This document shows, one piece after another, positions 8,680 through 17,682 of a DNA stretch of 43,824 nt (positions are counted from its first letter, which is position 1; each line of letters begins with the position of its first letter). Source of the DNA: Kiritimatiellia bacterium (lineage in GTDB: Bacteria; Verrucomicrobiota; Kiritimatiellia; CAIQIC01; JAGNIJ01). The position numbers and the translations under genes are program-made. The notes under the pieces are model-generated. The model did not search any database. It was not told the origin of the DNA and saw nothing but the letters and a program-made list of their open reading frames with translations. Location: positions 1 to 43,824 of the forward strand of contig JAGNIJ010000040.1 in NCBI GenBank assembly GCA_018001225.1, written 5' to 3'.

Positions 8680-10275
8680 ATGTCGAGAAAGTCGCTTGCG
8701 CTGGCAATCTGTGCGTGGTTCTGCTGTGGCAACATGATAGCGCGCGGCATTAGCATCATCGGATGGGTCGGCGAAGGGACCTATGGCGTGTCAGGTTCGA
8801 ACGGAGTAGTGACGGCCTCGCCGTTCAGCAGCCAGTATGGATGGGTGTCCACGGCCTCTGGAATACCAGATATGGGATTAACCGGAATCGGCGGGTCGGG
8901 AGGCCCTACCACCGGTTCGCGCATTCGCACGCCGGTTTTTCCCGGCGACACCGGACAAGAATTGACGTTCTACTTCAACTACGTCACATCCGATGGATCA
9001 GGATACTCCGACTACGCTTGGGCCAGGCTTCTGGATACCAACCTGAACGAAGTGGCGCTTTTGTTCACAGCCCGAACCACCGTGGGCGGGGATACCGTCC
9101 CCGGGTTCAGCATGCCGGCGCCCGTTGCCACGCTCGTGCCGGCCAGCACTCCGATCGTGTCGGACGGCCCTGTATGGAGCCCCCTTGCAGAAAGCTCGGG
9201 CACCTGTTTCGGCAACGGATGCGGACATACGGGATGGATCCAGGCGCGCTACGCACTTCCTGCGGGCGGGCGATTCATCCTGGAGATCGGGGTCGTGAAT
9301 TGGAATGACTCGGACTACCAGAGCGGCATCGCCTTCGACGGAGTATTGTTGGACGGCCAAGACATTCAGGAGCCCACGCCCGTCACTCTGACCGCCGTAA
9401 CGGCCCAGCGAGTGGATGGAGGCGTGCGCGTGTCGTGGGAAACAGCCATGGAATTCGAGAACCTGGGGTTCCACGTCTATCGCTCCACGGCCCCCGATGG
9501 CGAGCGAACGCGAGTGAACGCGGAACTTATCGCCGGCACCGGCACCTCCGATGGTGCAAAGTATTCCATCGTGGACACCACAGCCCCGGAGTCGGGAACA
9601 GTCTTCTACTGGTTGGAAGATGTCAGCACTTCTTTCGAGACGGAGACGCACGAACAGGTCGCGGTTTTTGATGAACTAGACGCAGAGGGCGAGGAGAAGT
9701 CTCCGGCATTGGCGGAGTTTGCCCTTGGGCCCGAGAGCGGCATATGCCGCATCGGCTATGGGGCGCTGCAGGCTGCCGGTGTGCCGATCGACACGACCGA
9801 TCCGGCGACACTCCAGGTTCTTATCAACGGCGAAGAAACCGCCATGTTTGTCTCGGCCTGGCGCGGGGCCATGAAGGACGGCGATTACCTGCTGTTCTAT
9901 GCGCCGGACGGAGCGGATGACCGGACCGGCGAAATACGGACGGACCCGGCTGCCCTGCGGATGGAAGAGGTCTACGCGGGGCCGGGAGACGAGGGCGAAG
10001 ATGTCTGGTATGGCGTGGCGGACGAGAACGGCGGGTTGTCCTTCGAAACGAGCCCGGAAGTGGCCCGCTACCTCTTGATCGGATTCGCCGATATGCCGGC
10101 CTGCGTGCTGGATGTCACCGAGGCCCTTCACCCCAAGATGCTGTATGGCTACGCCTGGCTGCTTCACGAAGGAAGCGAGGGCCTGTACTTGAGCTATTTC
10201 ACGGAGACACCGGCAAAGATCGTTGCGGCCGGTGGCGCGGCCATACGGGAGATCGAATCTCTCGTTCAACCCTAG
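8680..10275 (+). CDS. Secreted multidomain protein with C25-peptidase-like N-terminal domain but no peptidase
   Basis: The ATG at 8680 is chosen because GAAGGAGG precedes it at good spacing and a signal peptide follows (LALAICAWFCCGNMIARG). The 531-residue product has a jelly-roll-like first domain (about 30-230) with glycine/serine-rich strands, a fibronectin type III-like domain (about 235-335, GGVRVSWETAMEFENLGFHV), and a last domain (about 345-525) that resembles the region preceding the catalytic domain of gingipain-like C25 peptidases in related bacteria (RIGYGALQAAGVPIDTTDPA, LLFYAPDGADD). No C25 catalytic His/Cys domain follows; the gene simply ends. It diverges from the SBBP gene, and both appear exported. 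It may be a truncated relative of a C25 protease or an adhesin. Confidence 0.75.
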   Translation: MSRKSLALAICAWFCCGNMIARGISIIGWVGEGTYGVSGSNGVVTASPFSSQYGWVSTASGIPDMGLTGIGGSGGPTTGSRIRTPVFPGDTGQELTFYFNYVTSDGSGYSDYAWARLLDTNLNEVALLFTARTTVGGDTVPGFSMPAPVATLVPASTPIVSDGPVWSPLAESSGTCFGNGCGHTGWIQARYALPAGGRFILEIGVVNWNDSDYQSGIAFDGVLLDGQDIQEPTPVTLTAVTAQRVDGGVRVSWETAMEFENLGFHVYRSTAPDGERTRVNAELIAGTGTSDGAKYSIVDTTAPESGTVFYWLEDVSTSFETETHEQVAVFDELDAEGEEKSPALAEFALGPESGICRIGYGALQAAGVPIDTTDPATLQVLINGEETAMFVSAWRGAMKDGDYLLFYAPDGADDRTGEIRTDPAALRMEEVYAGPGDEGEDVWYGVADENGGLSFETSPEVARYLLIGFADMPACVLDVTEALHPKMLYGYAWLLHEGSEGLYLSYFTETPAKIVAAGGAAIREIESLVQP

Positions 10276-10297
10276 GTGAAAGCTGCAAGGCTGGCGG

Positions 10298-11434
10298 TTA
10301 AGGGGTCTTCTTCATTTCCCGCCAATCCTGAGTGGAATTCAGGTTGGGATTGAAGTTCGGATCGTCGGTGACAATGCGGTCGCCCAAGGCGTTTGACCAA
10401 GCATAGTTGCTGGACGCGGGTAACTCGATCGTACGTCCGTCGTGCGGATCCACGGCGTCTTCCGTACCGCGCATGGCCTGGGCAAAACGCGAGGCGCCGT
10501 CTCCCCCGCTGCTGCCACCCATCCGCGGGGTCGCAGCTCGCTGGGCATCCATCTGCGCGATCATGGCATTGTTCTGGGCGCTGATGGAACGGCTTAACTG
10601 GCCTGCCGCTTCAATGTTCGCCAGTTGCCCCTGGATCAGAGCACTCTGAATCTGATTCACCGCCGCGTGCCAACCCGGGTTGCCCCGGATGGAGGCAATC
10701 ATGCCCCGAAGCACAGGGCAGAGAGGTTCAAACATCTCCGCGCGCGCCCGGATTCCGATGATGGCCGCGCAAGCCCATGTCCCACCGCCGGGGGCCTGGC
10801 TGTAAGCCGTAATGCAGGCTATTTCCTCGATTAACTGGTCGTACTGAATGCGCACGCGACCGCCCATCATTTGCGTCGGCAGATCCTTAGCGCCCGATCC
10901 GACCACCACGGCTTGCAAATAATCGGGCGCCATTTCAGGCGGCGAGACCAATCTGGGTTGCCGGTCGCCTCGGTAACGAGGAATGACGATTTCCGTCAGG
11001 ACTTGCGGCGCGGCCATGGGCATTCGCATTTCCCGTCCATAAGTCGTCCCGAAACCGCCCATCATGCCACCTTGCGCCCACATGAAGGCCAGCGCGGGCA
11101 TCTGTTCGAGCGCTGCGTGCCCGTCCGGAGAAGCGACCCGGTAGATCAGTTGGGCGGGAAACGCCACGTTTCGTTGATCCCACACTACCCCGCCTTCAAA
11201 GGCCCAGCCCTCCGGGATAACCATCTGAAAGGCCGGCGAGCGAAGGATTTGATCCATGCAGACAACACCTCTGAATCGCATACCGTTCGGCGAAGCCGCT
11301 GGCGCTGGCTGAGGATGGGTGGCCGGAGCCGGTGATCGATCCTGTCCTCGATTGACAGACGAGCCGCAATGAGGGCAGAACGCCGCCCCGATAGGCGGGA
11401 TAATCTGGCCGCACGCTGCACACGTTGCGTTCAT
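10298..11434 (-). CDS. Zinc-ribbon protein with C-terminal tail motif, unknown function
   Basis: The product (378 residues from the ATG at 11434; GTG codons at 11446 and 11443 are alternatives) starts with a zinc ribbon, CAACGQ then CPHCG, with four cysteines in the usual CxxC-CxxC spacing. The central part (about 60-250) is a globular domain beginning with a 'VIPEGWAFEGG' segment, of the kind seen in lipoprotein-like or PsbP-like domains. The end has DPHDGRTIELP...YAW and DDPNFNPN, a tail motif common in bacterial proteins of unknown role. There is no signal peptide or membrane segment, so it is probably cytoplasmic. It converges with the secreted-protein gene. I cannot assign a function. 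Whether it belongs to the host or lies at the left edge of the integrative element is uncertain. Confidence 0.7.
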   Translation of the reverse strand: MNATCAACGQIIPPIGAAFCPHCGSSVNRGQDRSPAPATHPQPAPAASPNGMRFRGVVCMDQILRSPAFQMVIPEGWAFEGGVVWDQRNVAFPAQLIYRVASPDGHAALEQMPALAFMWAQGGMMGGFGTTYGREMRMPMAAPQVLTEIVIPRYRGDRQPRLVSPPEMAPDYLQAVVVGSGAKDLPTQMMGGRVRIQYDQLIEEIACITAYSQAPGGGTWACAAIIGIRARAEMFEPLCPVLRGMIASIRGNPGWHAAVNQIQSALIQGQLANIEAAGQLSRSISAQNNAMIAQMDAQRAATPRMGGSSGGDGASRFAQAMRGTEDAVDPHDGRTIELPASSNYAWSNALGDRIVTDDPNFNPNLNSTQDWREMKKTP

Positions 11435-11571
11435 GTTTTGCACCACCCACCCCTTTCATTCAACTGGCGCCACGCAGCATCTTGGGCAAGCCTCCTTGGA
11501 GCGAATCGTCCAAGAATCGGATAATAACCACGCATCAGTCGCTAACCAAGGAAACTAGCGGGCAATTAGCC

Positions 11572-12012
11572 CTACCCCGCCTTCGCCCTCGCCCGCTCCA
11601 TAACCCGCCCGAACACCTCCGGGCTCAACTCCTTCCGGGCCACAGCCACAAAGGCCTTCGCGACAGCAATCTCGAGCCGACCCTGCTTCAGCCGCGCGTT
11701 GACCTCCCCAAGGACCTTGCGGATCGCTTCCCTCTCGCGGGTCAGGTGCTTGTCCTTGTCCTGGGCGCGGACCTGCCAGGCGCGGTCGCGGGGCCGGCCC
11801 TCCTCGTGCGCTCTGACGTTGGCCTCGTGGACCTGCGTTTTGATCTCGCGTTTGATCTGGTCGATTTCATTGATGCGCTGGATCAGGAGCTCGCGCAGGT
11901 CCTCGTCGGGCAGGCCCTCGGGGATCGTCCAGGGCTCGTGGTCGTCGCGGTAGCGGGGCCCGTGTAGCGCGGGCTTGGCCGGGCGCTTCGGCGGGGCTGT
12001 CCCAGTTTTCAT
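11572..12012 (-). CDS. Small coiled-coil protein of the integrative element
   Basis: The ATG at 12012 is preferred over an upstream TTG because GGGGGAAG lies about eight bases before it. The 146-residue product is highly charged, with a long predicted helix or coiled coil at about residues 40-120 (INEIDQIKREIKTQV, LTREREAIRKVL). I recognise no family. It has the strand and character of the element's genes and is the leftmost of them, so the left end of the element probably lies just beyond, between about 11.45 and 11.57 kb. This placement is inference. Confidence 0.55.
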   Translation of the reverse strand: MKTGTAPPKRPAKPALHGPRYRDDHEPWTIPEGLPDEDLRELLIQRINEIDQIKREIKTQVHEANVRAHEEGRPRDRAWQVRAQDKDKHLTREREAIRKVLGEVNARLKQGRLEIAVAKAFVAVARKELSPEVFGRVMERARAKAG

Positions 12013-12048
12013 GTTGTCGGCTTCCCCCAAGACCTTGTACAGACAGTG

Positions 12049-12405
12049 TCAGCCCGGCAGTTCCAACGCAGTGCGCTTTCTCTTCTTCTTCCAGATCGCA
12101 AGGCCGCCGGCGATGATGGCGCTCCAGATCAGGAGATCCGCGACATAGCCGGCCGTGGTCGTGATGACTCCGTGGTTCTCGACAATTTCGTCAAAACCCA
12201 GAACCAGCGACGAAGGCCAATGGATCGGGGACCACCACAGCAGCCCTCCATGCCCGGTAACATTGGCCAGCAGGTCAACGATGGTCAGGGCAAACAGGAC
12301 GATTGAATACGATTTCAGCCACGCCTTTCGGGTCGCAAACAGCGCAACAGCCGCCGGAATCATCGCCACCAGCGTTATATTCGTGATCGTTTGATCCACT
12401 CTCAT
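12049..12405 (-). CDS. Small membrane protein of the integrative element
   Basis: The 118 residues contain about three membrane segments (near 8-25, 31-48 and 85-105) and end with a basic tail (WKKKRKRTALELPG), which by the positive-inside rule puts the C-terminus in the cytoplasm. A purine-rich stretch lies upstream of the ATG but too far for a convincing ribosome binding site. No family recognised. Small membrane proteins in phage-like elements can act in superinfection exclusion, but nothing in the sequence shows this. Confidence 0.55.
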   Translation of the reverse strand: MRVDQTITNITLVAMIPAAVALFATRKAWLKSYSIVLFALTIVDLLANVTGHGGLLWWSPIHWPSSLVLGFDEIVENHGVITTTAGYVADLLIWSAIIAGGLAIWKKKRKRTALELPG

Positions 12406-12597
12406 GGTTGGTGCGCGCCCCCTCTTTCTGGAACCGTGCGATCAGAATACGGCCCGTTCAGGGGCAAAACGAGTCAAAAGCGGGGCGGCCGCGTAGGATG
12501 CCCTATACGCCCCGATAATCCCGTTTTCGAGGGGGGCCGCTGTCCTCTATCGCGTTTTGGCAAACGGCCGAAAAACACCCTTGTTTTCCTAAGGAAT

Positions 12598-13023
12598 TCA
12601 TGCGGTTTTTTGGCTTAACTGTCTAGTGGTGGACATGCCCAGGGAGCTGGAACGGTGAAAAGTGCGCCGTTTGGTCTCCTTGCGGCGCCGATGGGCACAG
12701 GCCGGACAGTACCGCTTCCGGGGCGGACAGGGGCCGGCGCAGTCCGGGCAGGGCCGCGTCGAGGGCGCCTTCTGGCCGGTAACGCGGCGATATTCGGCCG
12801 TGGCCGCCTGTAACGGGGCGGCGCGCCGCGGATCGGTGGCCATGGCAGCCATCGGCATGACACAGTCCTCGAAGTACTGGCAGCGCTGGGCGGCGGCGAC
12901 GAGGCACCGGGGCCCCGGGCCGAACCCCGACAGGGACAGGTCATCGCCGATCATGACGCCCAGACAGGCCCCATCCGGCTGGTAATTGGCGCACTCGTCG
13001 GCGGCGAGTTGAAGCGGGGTCAT
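12598..13023 (-). CDS. Cysteine-rich small protein, likely zinc binding
   Basis: The 141-residue product has cysteines in its first half (ECANYQPDGACLG, RCLVAAAQRCQYFEDC) and a clear zinc-ribbon-like part near residues 92-112 (RPCPDCAGPCPPRKRYCPAC), followed by a basic stretch (RRRKETKRR) suited to binding nucleic acid. The first cysteine cluster may be a second metal or iron-sulfur site. Family not recognised. It lies between the membrane-protein gene and the candidate replication origin, in the same orientation as the rest of the element. The start ATG at 13023 has only a weak AGG upstream. Confidence 0.55.
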   Translation of the reverse strand: MTPLQLAADECANYQPDGACLGVMIGDDLSLSGFGPGPRCLVAAAQRCQYFEDCVMPMAAMATDPRRAAPLQAATAEYRRVTGQKAPSTRPCPDCAGPCPPRKRYCPACAHRRRKETKRRTFHRSSSLGMSTTRQLSQKTA

Positions 13024-13137
13024 GATGACCTGTGGCGAGTTGCTACCCGGCCGGCGGGGGGCGGCACGGACCGACAGCGCGGCCCGTGGGCCAGATTCGG
13101 TCCCCGGGGTTCAGTTTCACAGGATCGGCATCCTTTC

Positions 13138-13392
13138 TTAACGGGCCGCACAAGGAAACGATTCGGCCGTATCTTTTCCTTGCGGCGGGCGGGCCGCAGC
13201 CGGACGGCGGCGGACAGGCCAACGGAACAGGGCGATCCGTCTATCGGGGCGCCCGATGATCGTGGCCCTGTGGCCGGCTCGGGTAAAGCGCCAGTGCTCC
13301 AGCGCGAGCCAGATGCCGAACGGCATGGGGCCGTGGACCGTCTCGATGACTTCCTCGGGCGACTGCCAGACTGTGACCTGTATCCTCTTCAT
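13138..13392 (-). CDS. 84-residue protein next to the candidate origin
   Basis: The ATG at 13392 is preceded by AGGAGG at a spacing of five bases, one of the best ribosome binding sites in the window, so the short gene is likely real and the longer upstream frame is not. The product starts MKRIQVTVWQSPEEVIETVH and ends in a basic, arginine-rich stretch (RRPAAARPPQGKD). No family recognised. It is the first gene beyond the iteron cluster and might be controlled by it or bind it, but that is only position-based inference. Confidence 0.55.
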   Translation of the reverse strand: MKRIQVTVWQSPEEVIETVHGPMPFGIWLALEHWRFTRAGHRATIIGRPDRRIALFRWPVRRRPAAARPPQGKDTAESFPCAAR

Positions 13393-13490
13393 CTGTGCCT
13401 CCTGGGTTTGATGTAACGGTTGAACGGCGAAAACGGGCCCGCGGCCGCCATTGGCGGCGGCCCGCAAAGGGCCGAAGCGGGGGGAAGCAG

Positions 13491-13800
13491 GGTGGATGTA
13501 CGGCAACATCCACCAACATCCACCCAAACATCCACCCAACTTTCGACCCCGTATTTATTGAGCGAAATGCCCATGGGGTGGATGTGGTGGATGTATTTTG
13601 AAAAAATAATATATATAGGGCGTGGTGCCGTATGGCCGTACCGGCATACACGTGCTTCCCCATAAAAAGGGTTTTGTGGTCGCCAAACACCCCCCACATC
13701 CACCCAAAGTGGGTTTTGATCAATGGTGACAGGCCTTTTCGTTGGGTGGATGTTCGATTTGCGGCCGGGCAACATCCACCCCATCCACCTAACACCCACC
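13491..13800. repeat. Iteron cluster with AT-rich core: candidate replication origin
   Basis: Nine exact copies of the 9-mer ACATCCACC lie in 310 bases. Five are forward (starting at 13506, 13516, 13528, 13696, 13772) and four inverted (13491, 13577, 13586, 13745), with two near-copies at about 13782 and 13792. Most carry extra matching bases (AACATCCACCC). In the middle is an AT-rich stretch (13593-13617, TATTTTGAAAAAATAATATA and on) that stands out in this GC-rich region. Iterons beside an AT-rich unwinding element, next to primase-helicase and polymerase genes, are typical of plasmid and phage origins. Nothing is coded here: 13393-13822 has no credible gene. An operator cluster for the flanking genes is the alternative. 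Confidence 0.7.
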
Positions 13801-13822
13801 CGGCTATGGAAAGCCGGGATCA

Positions 13823-15919
13823 TCAGAACGGGACGTTTTCGGGCTGTTCGATGGTCCAGATGCAAACCCCGTGAACGATACGGTTGGCAACCGGTTTCCC
13901 CTGGGCCTTGAGATTCCCGAGAAGAGTTCCTATCCGGCGGGGCGTGTATTCCTTCACCAGCATGTCCAGGCCGCTATCCGGGAGGCTCATCTGCTGGAAG
14001 AGCTCGCTGGCCGTGCCGACCCAGGGGCCGTCCTTGTCCTTCATGAACATCTGCAGGAGCTCACTGAAGCTGTACGAGCCGCTGACGGCCCGGGCGTGTT
14101 CGACCAGTTCCTCATGCCAGTAGGACCGGGCGCCGTAGCGGGTGTCCCCTATTACCTCGTCCGGGGCCGACCAGTTCAGGAGCCACCGGCAAAAGGACGG
14201 CAGTTCGCCTTCGATCACCTTGACCAGGTCGGGCGGGAAGTTCCGCTCCGTGTCGGCCACCTTGAACAGGCAAAGCTTGTCCTGGAGCGAGATGTCGAGA
14301 TTGGGCAGGATATGGAGCGACTCGGGGTCCGTGTTCAGCGTCACGACGACGCGGCCGTTCCAGTTCACGGTACGGGTGACCTTGTACTTCTCCCGGAATG
14401 AGAACACTCGGTTCGCGACCATCTTCTTGATGATGCCGCTATAGTGGGAGTGGCGGCGCGAGTCGCTACACGGCAGGGCGTCGTCCAGGGTCCACAGGGC
14501 GACCTCGAAAAGCTGGCTATTGAAAGTCTCCTCACCGGTCAGAAACGAGCTCGCGTCGGCGTGCCCGCCGAACATCTGCGACAGGATCACATTCGACAGG
14601 AGCGTCTTGCCCCGGTTCGGCGGCCCGGCGATGTAGAGCGTCTGCCCCGGGAGCATGGCCCGCTCGAGGGCGGACCGGTACCAGCGCTGCAGCCAGGCCA
14701 GGAAGTTGTCCAGGGCCTCGGGCGGATCGAAGAACCCCTGCAAGAAGGCGTGGAGCCACGGGAACGACTCGGGGCCGGCCGCCCGGTCCTCCGAGGGCTG
14801 GCAGCACTCCAGGTTGGAGCAATTCACGATGCGGGCGGCGCCGATCCGGTTCAGGCCGCGCGGGAGGAACACCTGGGGCGCGACGCATTCCACGGTGTTG
14901 TTCTGCTGGATCGCGAAAAGCGCGCGGTCCATCTCGCTCGATGTCTCATCGCGGGGCACCTCGTCGGACAGGCCGCTCTCGACGCGCAGGCGCAGGGAGA
15001 TGTCGGCCTTGTTGCTGGCCGTCCACCGCCCGTCCGGGAGTTGGTGCCAGTAGTCCTTTCCGTCGAAGTAGACATCCGTAATGGCGCCGCCGATCTTCTT
15101 GGCCTCGTACTGCGCGACGAACCGGGTGCCCAGGATCGCCTTCCAGGGCACGAACGCCGAGGAGCCGGTGAAGCACTGCATCCCCGCCGATCGCACGATG
15201 GCGGCGCTTTGGTTGTCGGCTTGGGGGTCCCAGAACCGCACACCGCGGGCCCCTACCTCGAAAGGACCGCTCCACCGGCCGGGGAACTGCCGCTCCACTT
15301 CCGCCGCGACCTGGTCCATGGGGATGGCCGTTTCGTAGCGATCCCAGTCATGCCGGTTGCCGGCCTCGATGAGCCACTTCATCGTGAAGTCGGTCGGGAT
15401 GAGGTCGGTCGTGATCTCGTCCCACTTGGTGCCGGCTTCGAAGTACTGGGACGAATCCTCCATCGCCCCTTCGTCGAGGCCGGGGAAGAACCGCGCCAGT
15501 TTGAGCTGCTTGCGGATGATCCGCGAGAGGGCCTTGCAGAACGCCGCGTTATGGACCGGGATCGGCCGCTCGAAGCGCCAGATAGCCCGCACCCCGCCGC
15601 TGAACGTGCGGCAGACCCAGTTGGGGCGGAACATCGCGGGGCACTTGTTCATGGCCCGCTCGCGCCGCTCCGCGTCCTCCATGTCGCAGTCGTAGTCCGC
15701 GACGACGCCGTGCATCAGCATAGGCGGGTTCTCCTTGCTGATCCGCTGCTTGGGGGCCAGGCCTTCGTAGAGGCTGTAGAAGCAGTGATGGGTGTCCCGG
15801 TGGGCGCACCAGGCCTTGAACTTCTCCTTGGAGCCGAAGGGCGGGCGCGTGAAGGAGCGGGGATCCAGCCCGGTGTTCACCAGCGGGGAGGTCAGGTTTT
15901 CGATCGAGAAGAATTCCAC
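13823..15919 (-). CDS. Primase-helicase (AEP-like primase plus SF3/D5-type helicase)
   Basis: The start is a GTG at 15917-15919, with GAGGT five bases upstream and eight bases after the polymerase stop. The 698-residue product has an N-terminal region (about 40-250) with VVADYDCDM, matching the hhhDhD metal-binding motif of archaeo-eukaryotic primases, and a later SGGVRAIWRF segment. The C-terminal part (about 400-600) is a superfamily 3/D5-like helicase: Walker A GPPNRGKT, Walker B WTLDDA, and a motif C strand VVVTLNTD. Such proteins lay primers and unwind DNA in phages and plasmids. It is the last gene of the replication operon and ends next to the iteron cluster. No host DnaB/DnaG would then be strictly needed, which fits an autonomous element. 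Confidence 0.85.
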   Translation of the reverse strand: MEFFSIENLTSPLVNTGLDPRSFTRPPFGSKEKFKAWCAHRDTHHCFYSLYEGLAPKQRISKENPPMLMHGVVADYDCDMEDAERRERAMNKCPAMFRPNWVCRTFSGGVRAIWRFERPIPVHNAAFCKALSRIIRKQLKLARFFPGLDEGAMEDSSQYFEAGTKWDEITTDLIPTDFTMKWLIEAGNRHDWDRYETAIPMDQVAAEVERQFPGRWSGPFEVGARGVRFWDPQADNQSAAIVRSAGMQCFTGSSAFVPWKAILGTRFVAQYEAKKIGGAITDVYFDGKDYWHQLPDGRWTASNKADISLRLRVESGLSDEVPRDETSSEMDRALFAIQQNNTVECVAPQVFLPRGLNRIGAARIVNCSNLECCQPSEDRAAGPESFPWLHAFLQGFFDPPEALDNFLAWLQRWYRSALERAMLPGQTLYIAGPPNRGKTLLSNVILSQMFGGHADASSFLTGEETFNSQLFEVALWTLDDALPCSDSRRHSHYSGIIKKMVANRVFSFREKYKVTRTVNWNGRVVVTLNTDPESLHILPNLDISLQDKLCLFKVADTERNFPPDLVKVIEGELPSFCRWLLNWSAPDEVIGDTRYGARSYWHEELVEHARAVSGSYSFSELLQMFMKDKDGPWVGTASELFQQMSLPDSGLDMLVKEYTPRRIGTLLGNLKAQGKPVANRIVHGVCIWTIEQPENVPF

Positions 15920-15927
15920 GGGGTACC

Positions 15928-17682
15928 TCACTTTCGGTAATGGTCTGAAAGCGTTCCTTCCGCCGCGATGGGCAGGCCCGGCATCCACTCGACCGGGACC
16001 GTCATCAGCTGAATGATTTCCGCGAGGGCCTCGTCGGCGCCGGCGGCCGGGATCTGGCAGATCACCTCGTCATGGACATGCCACAGCACCTCGACCCCGG
16101 CCGCGTGGAGGCGCAGGAGGGCCGCGGCGAAGATGTCCCGGGAGACCGCTTGCACGAGGTTCTCGACCAGGAGCGCCCCGTAGACGCGCTTGTGGGCCGT
16201 GCCGCGCAGGAACCGGGCCCACCAGGTCCCGCGCTCGTGCTTCAGATCCCAGTAGCGGAGCTTCCGGCCGCTCGGCAGGACGACCTCCATGTCCTCGCCC
16301 CGGCTCTTGATGATGAGGCTCGTCATCTGGTCCCAGAGGCGGACGATCCGGGGATTGGAGAGGCGGAAGTCGGCCACGGCCTGCTTCGACTCGGCCTCGG
16401 TCATCTCGATACCGGCCCAGAGCTTGGCGACCTTCTGGAACTTCTGCCACCCGGTGCCGTACCCGAGGGCCAGCACCCGGCACTTGGCTAGCGCGTAGAG
16501 CTGCTTGTCCTCCTGCTTCAGGGGGCCGCCGGTCCAGCCCATCGTAGCGCGGGCGTGGGCCTCGTAGGGCGACTGGCCGCCGCGGACGCGCTCGAGGAAA
16601 TCCTGATCCCCGGAGAGCCAGGCCAGCACTCGCGGCTCGATCTGGGCGAAGTCCACGATGGCCAGCTTGTGACCGGGGGCCGCGATAAAACACCGGCGCA
16701 GGTCGCAGTCGTAGATCGGATCGCGGGGCAGGTTCTGCATGTTCACCCGCGCGTCGCCGGACCAGCGCCCGGTGATCCCGGCCCCGAAGTACTTCAGCGC
16801 GTAGGGCATCGTCCCGTTCGGGCGGATGCGGTCCCGGATCGCCTCGTACTTGGCCAGGAACATGTTCGAGCGGCGCCAGTCGCGCATGGCGGCCACGACC
16901 GGGTGATCGGCGCCGTAGCGGTCCTCCCATTCGGCGCACTCGTCGCTGTCCATCGCCATGCTGGCCGGCGCCTCGATGCCCTCGCGGCGGCAGTACTCTC
17001 TAAGGGCGTTCGGGGATAGCGGCTTGTCGTCGGCAGCCCAGGGAATCTTCTGCTCGGCCTCCCAGCGCACCCGGTCCAGGGCCTTGATAGACTGCTGCAA
17101 CCGGTCGCGGTCCACGGTGACGCCGTGGAAGCCCCACATGCCGGTCAAAAAGGACAGCTGCTGCTCGGCGGCCGGCCATTGCGGGCTGAAGTGGGTCCAA
17201 AGCTCCAGGCAGAGCCAGGCGTCGTTCAGAGCGTACTCCTTCACCTTTTGGGCGACCGGGCCGCTGTGTTCCACGTCCGCCCAGTGCTTGCCCTTCATGA
17301 ACGCGCGGACCTCTTTGCTGACCTGCTGCCCCAGGAGCGCCGCCGAGGCGTCCTTGAGGTTGCGGGCGCAGCCCAGGAAGGCGGCGAGATCGGCCGTGCA
17401 GTGCCAGGAGGCAGGCCCCCCGCTATCGATCTTGCCGTCGCGAAGGAGCCGCAGGAACACGAGCGAATCGAAATTGGCGTGGTGCGACACCCAGCGGGCG
17501 CCGTCGATCCGATCCCACGGGGCCTCGGCCGGCGGGCCAACATAGCGGGTGCCATCGTCACCCACGATGGAGACCAGGTACGCCTCGAAGCGCGGATCGG
17601 CGCAGTAGTGCCAGACGCCCATCGTCTCGACGCTGTAGTCGCGGTCGTAGAACGTTTCGAAATCGAGCGAGTAGGTCTTCAT
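15928..17682 (-). CDS. Family A DNA polymerase with 3'-5' exonuclease domain
   Basis: The ATG at 17682 follows GAGGAGGGGAG and overlaps the stop of the upstream ParB gene (ATGA), so the longer frame to 17931 is rejected. The 584-residue enzyme has an N-terminal proofreading domain (SLDFETF with the DxE pair, HHANFDS, YALNDA) and a polymerase domain with motif A DFAQIEPRVLAWLSG (about 280), a motif B region (KCRVLALGYGTGWQKF) and motif C HVHDEVICQIP near 550. No 5'-nuclease domain is present, and the length matches short phage polymerases. It should copy the element's own genome together with the primase-helicase encoded downstream. Motif B is K...LGYG rather than the classical form of host PolI, as seen in phage enzymes. 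Confidence 0.92.
   Translation of the reverse strand: MKTYSLDFETFYDRDYSVETMGVWHYCADPRFEAYLVSIVGDDGTRYVGPPAEAPWDRIDGARWVSHHANFDSLVFLRLLRDGKIDSGGPASWHCTADLAAFLGCARNLKDASAALLGQQVSKEVRAFMKGKHWADVEHSGPVAQKVKEYALNDAWLCLELWTHFSPQWPAAEQQLSFLTGMWGFHGVTVDRDRLQQSIKALDRVRWEAEQKIPWAADDKPLSPNALREYCRREGIEAPASMAMDSDECAEWEDRYGADHPVVAAMRDWRRSNMFLAKYEAIRDRIRPNGTMPYALKYFGAGITGRWSGDARVNMQNLPRDPIYDCDLRRCFIAAPGHKLAIVDFAQIEPRVLAWLSGDQDFLERVRGGQSPYEAHARATMGWTGGPLKQEDKQLYALAKCRVLALGYGTGWQKFQKVAKLWAGIEMTEAESKQAVADFRLSNPRIVRLWDQMTSLIIKSRGEDMEVVLPSGRKLRYWDLKHERGTWWARFLRGTAHKRVYGALLVENLVQAVSRDIFAAALLRLHAAGVEVLWHVHDEVICQIPAAGADEALAEIIQLMTVPVEWMPGLPIAAEGTLSDHYRK

Noticed and set aside
8560..8680. Riboswitch-like element upstream of the secreted-protein gene
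   Set aside because: A CTGAGA segment recalls the TPP riboswitch, but the conserved partner blocks and pairing are absent.
11447..11571. Left attachment site of the element (copy of the tRNA-Pro 3' end)
   Set aside because: I compared this gap and nearby gaps with the tRNA 3' end by eye and found no convincing direct repeat; a systematic repeat search would be needed.
13491..13800. CRISPR array
   Set aside because: The repeated unit is only 9-12 bases, occurs in both orientations and has irregular spacing, so it is an iteron cluster.
14444..15940. Long plus-strand frame opposite the primase-helicase gene
   Set aside because: It is the complement of a gene with clear primase and helicase motifs and has a biased, domain-free translation.
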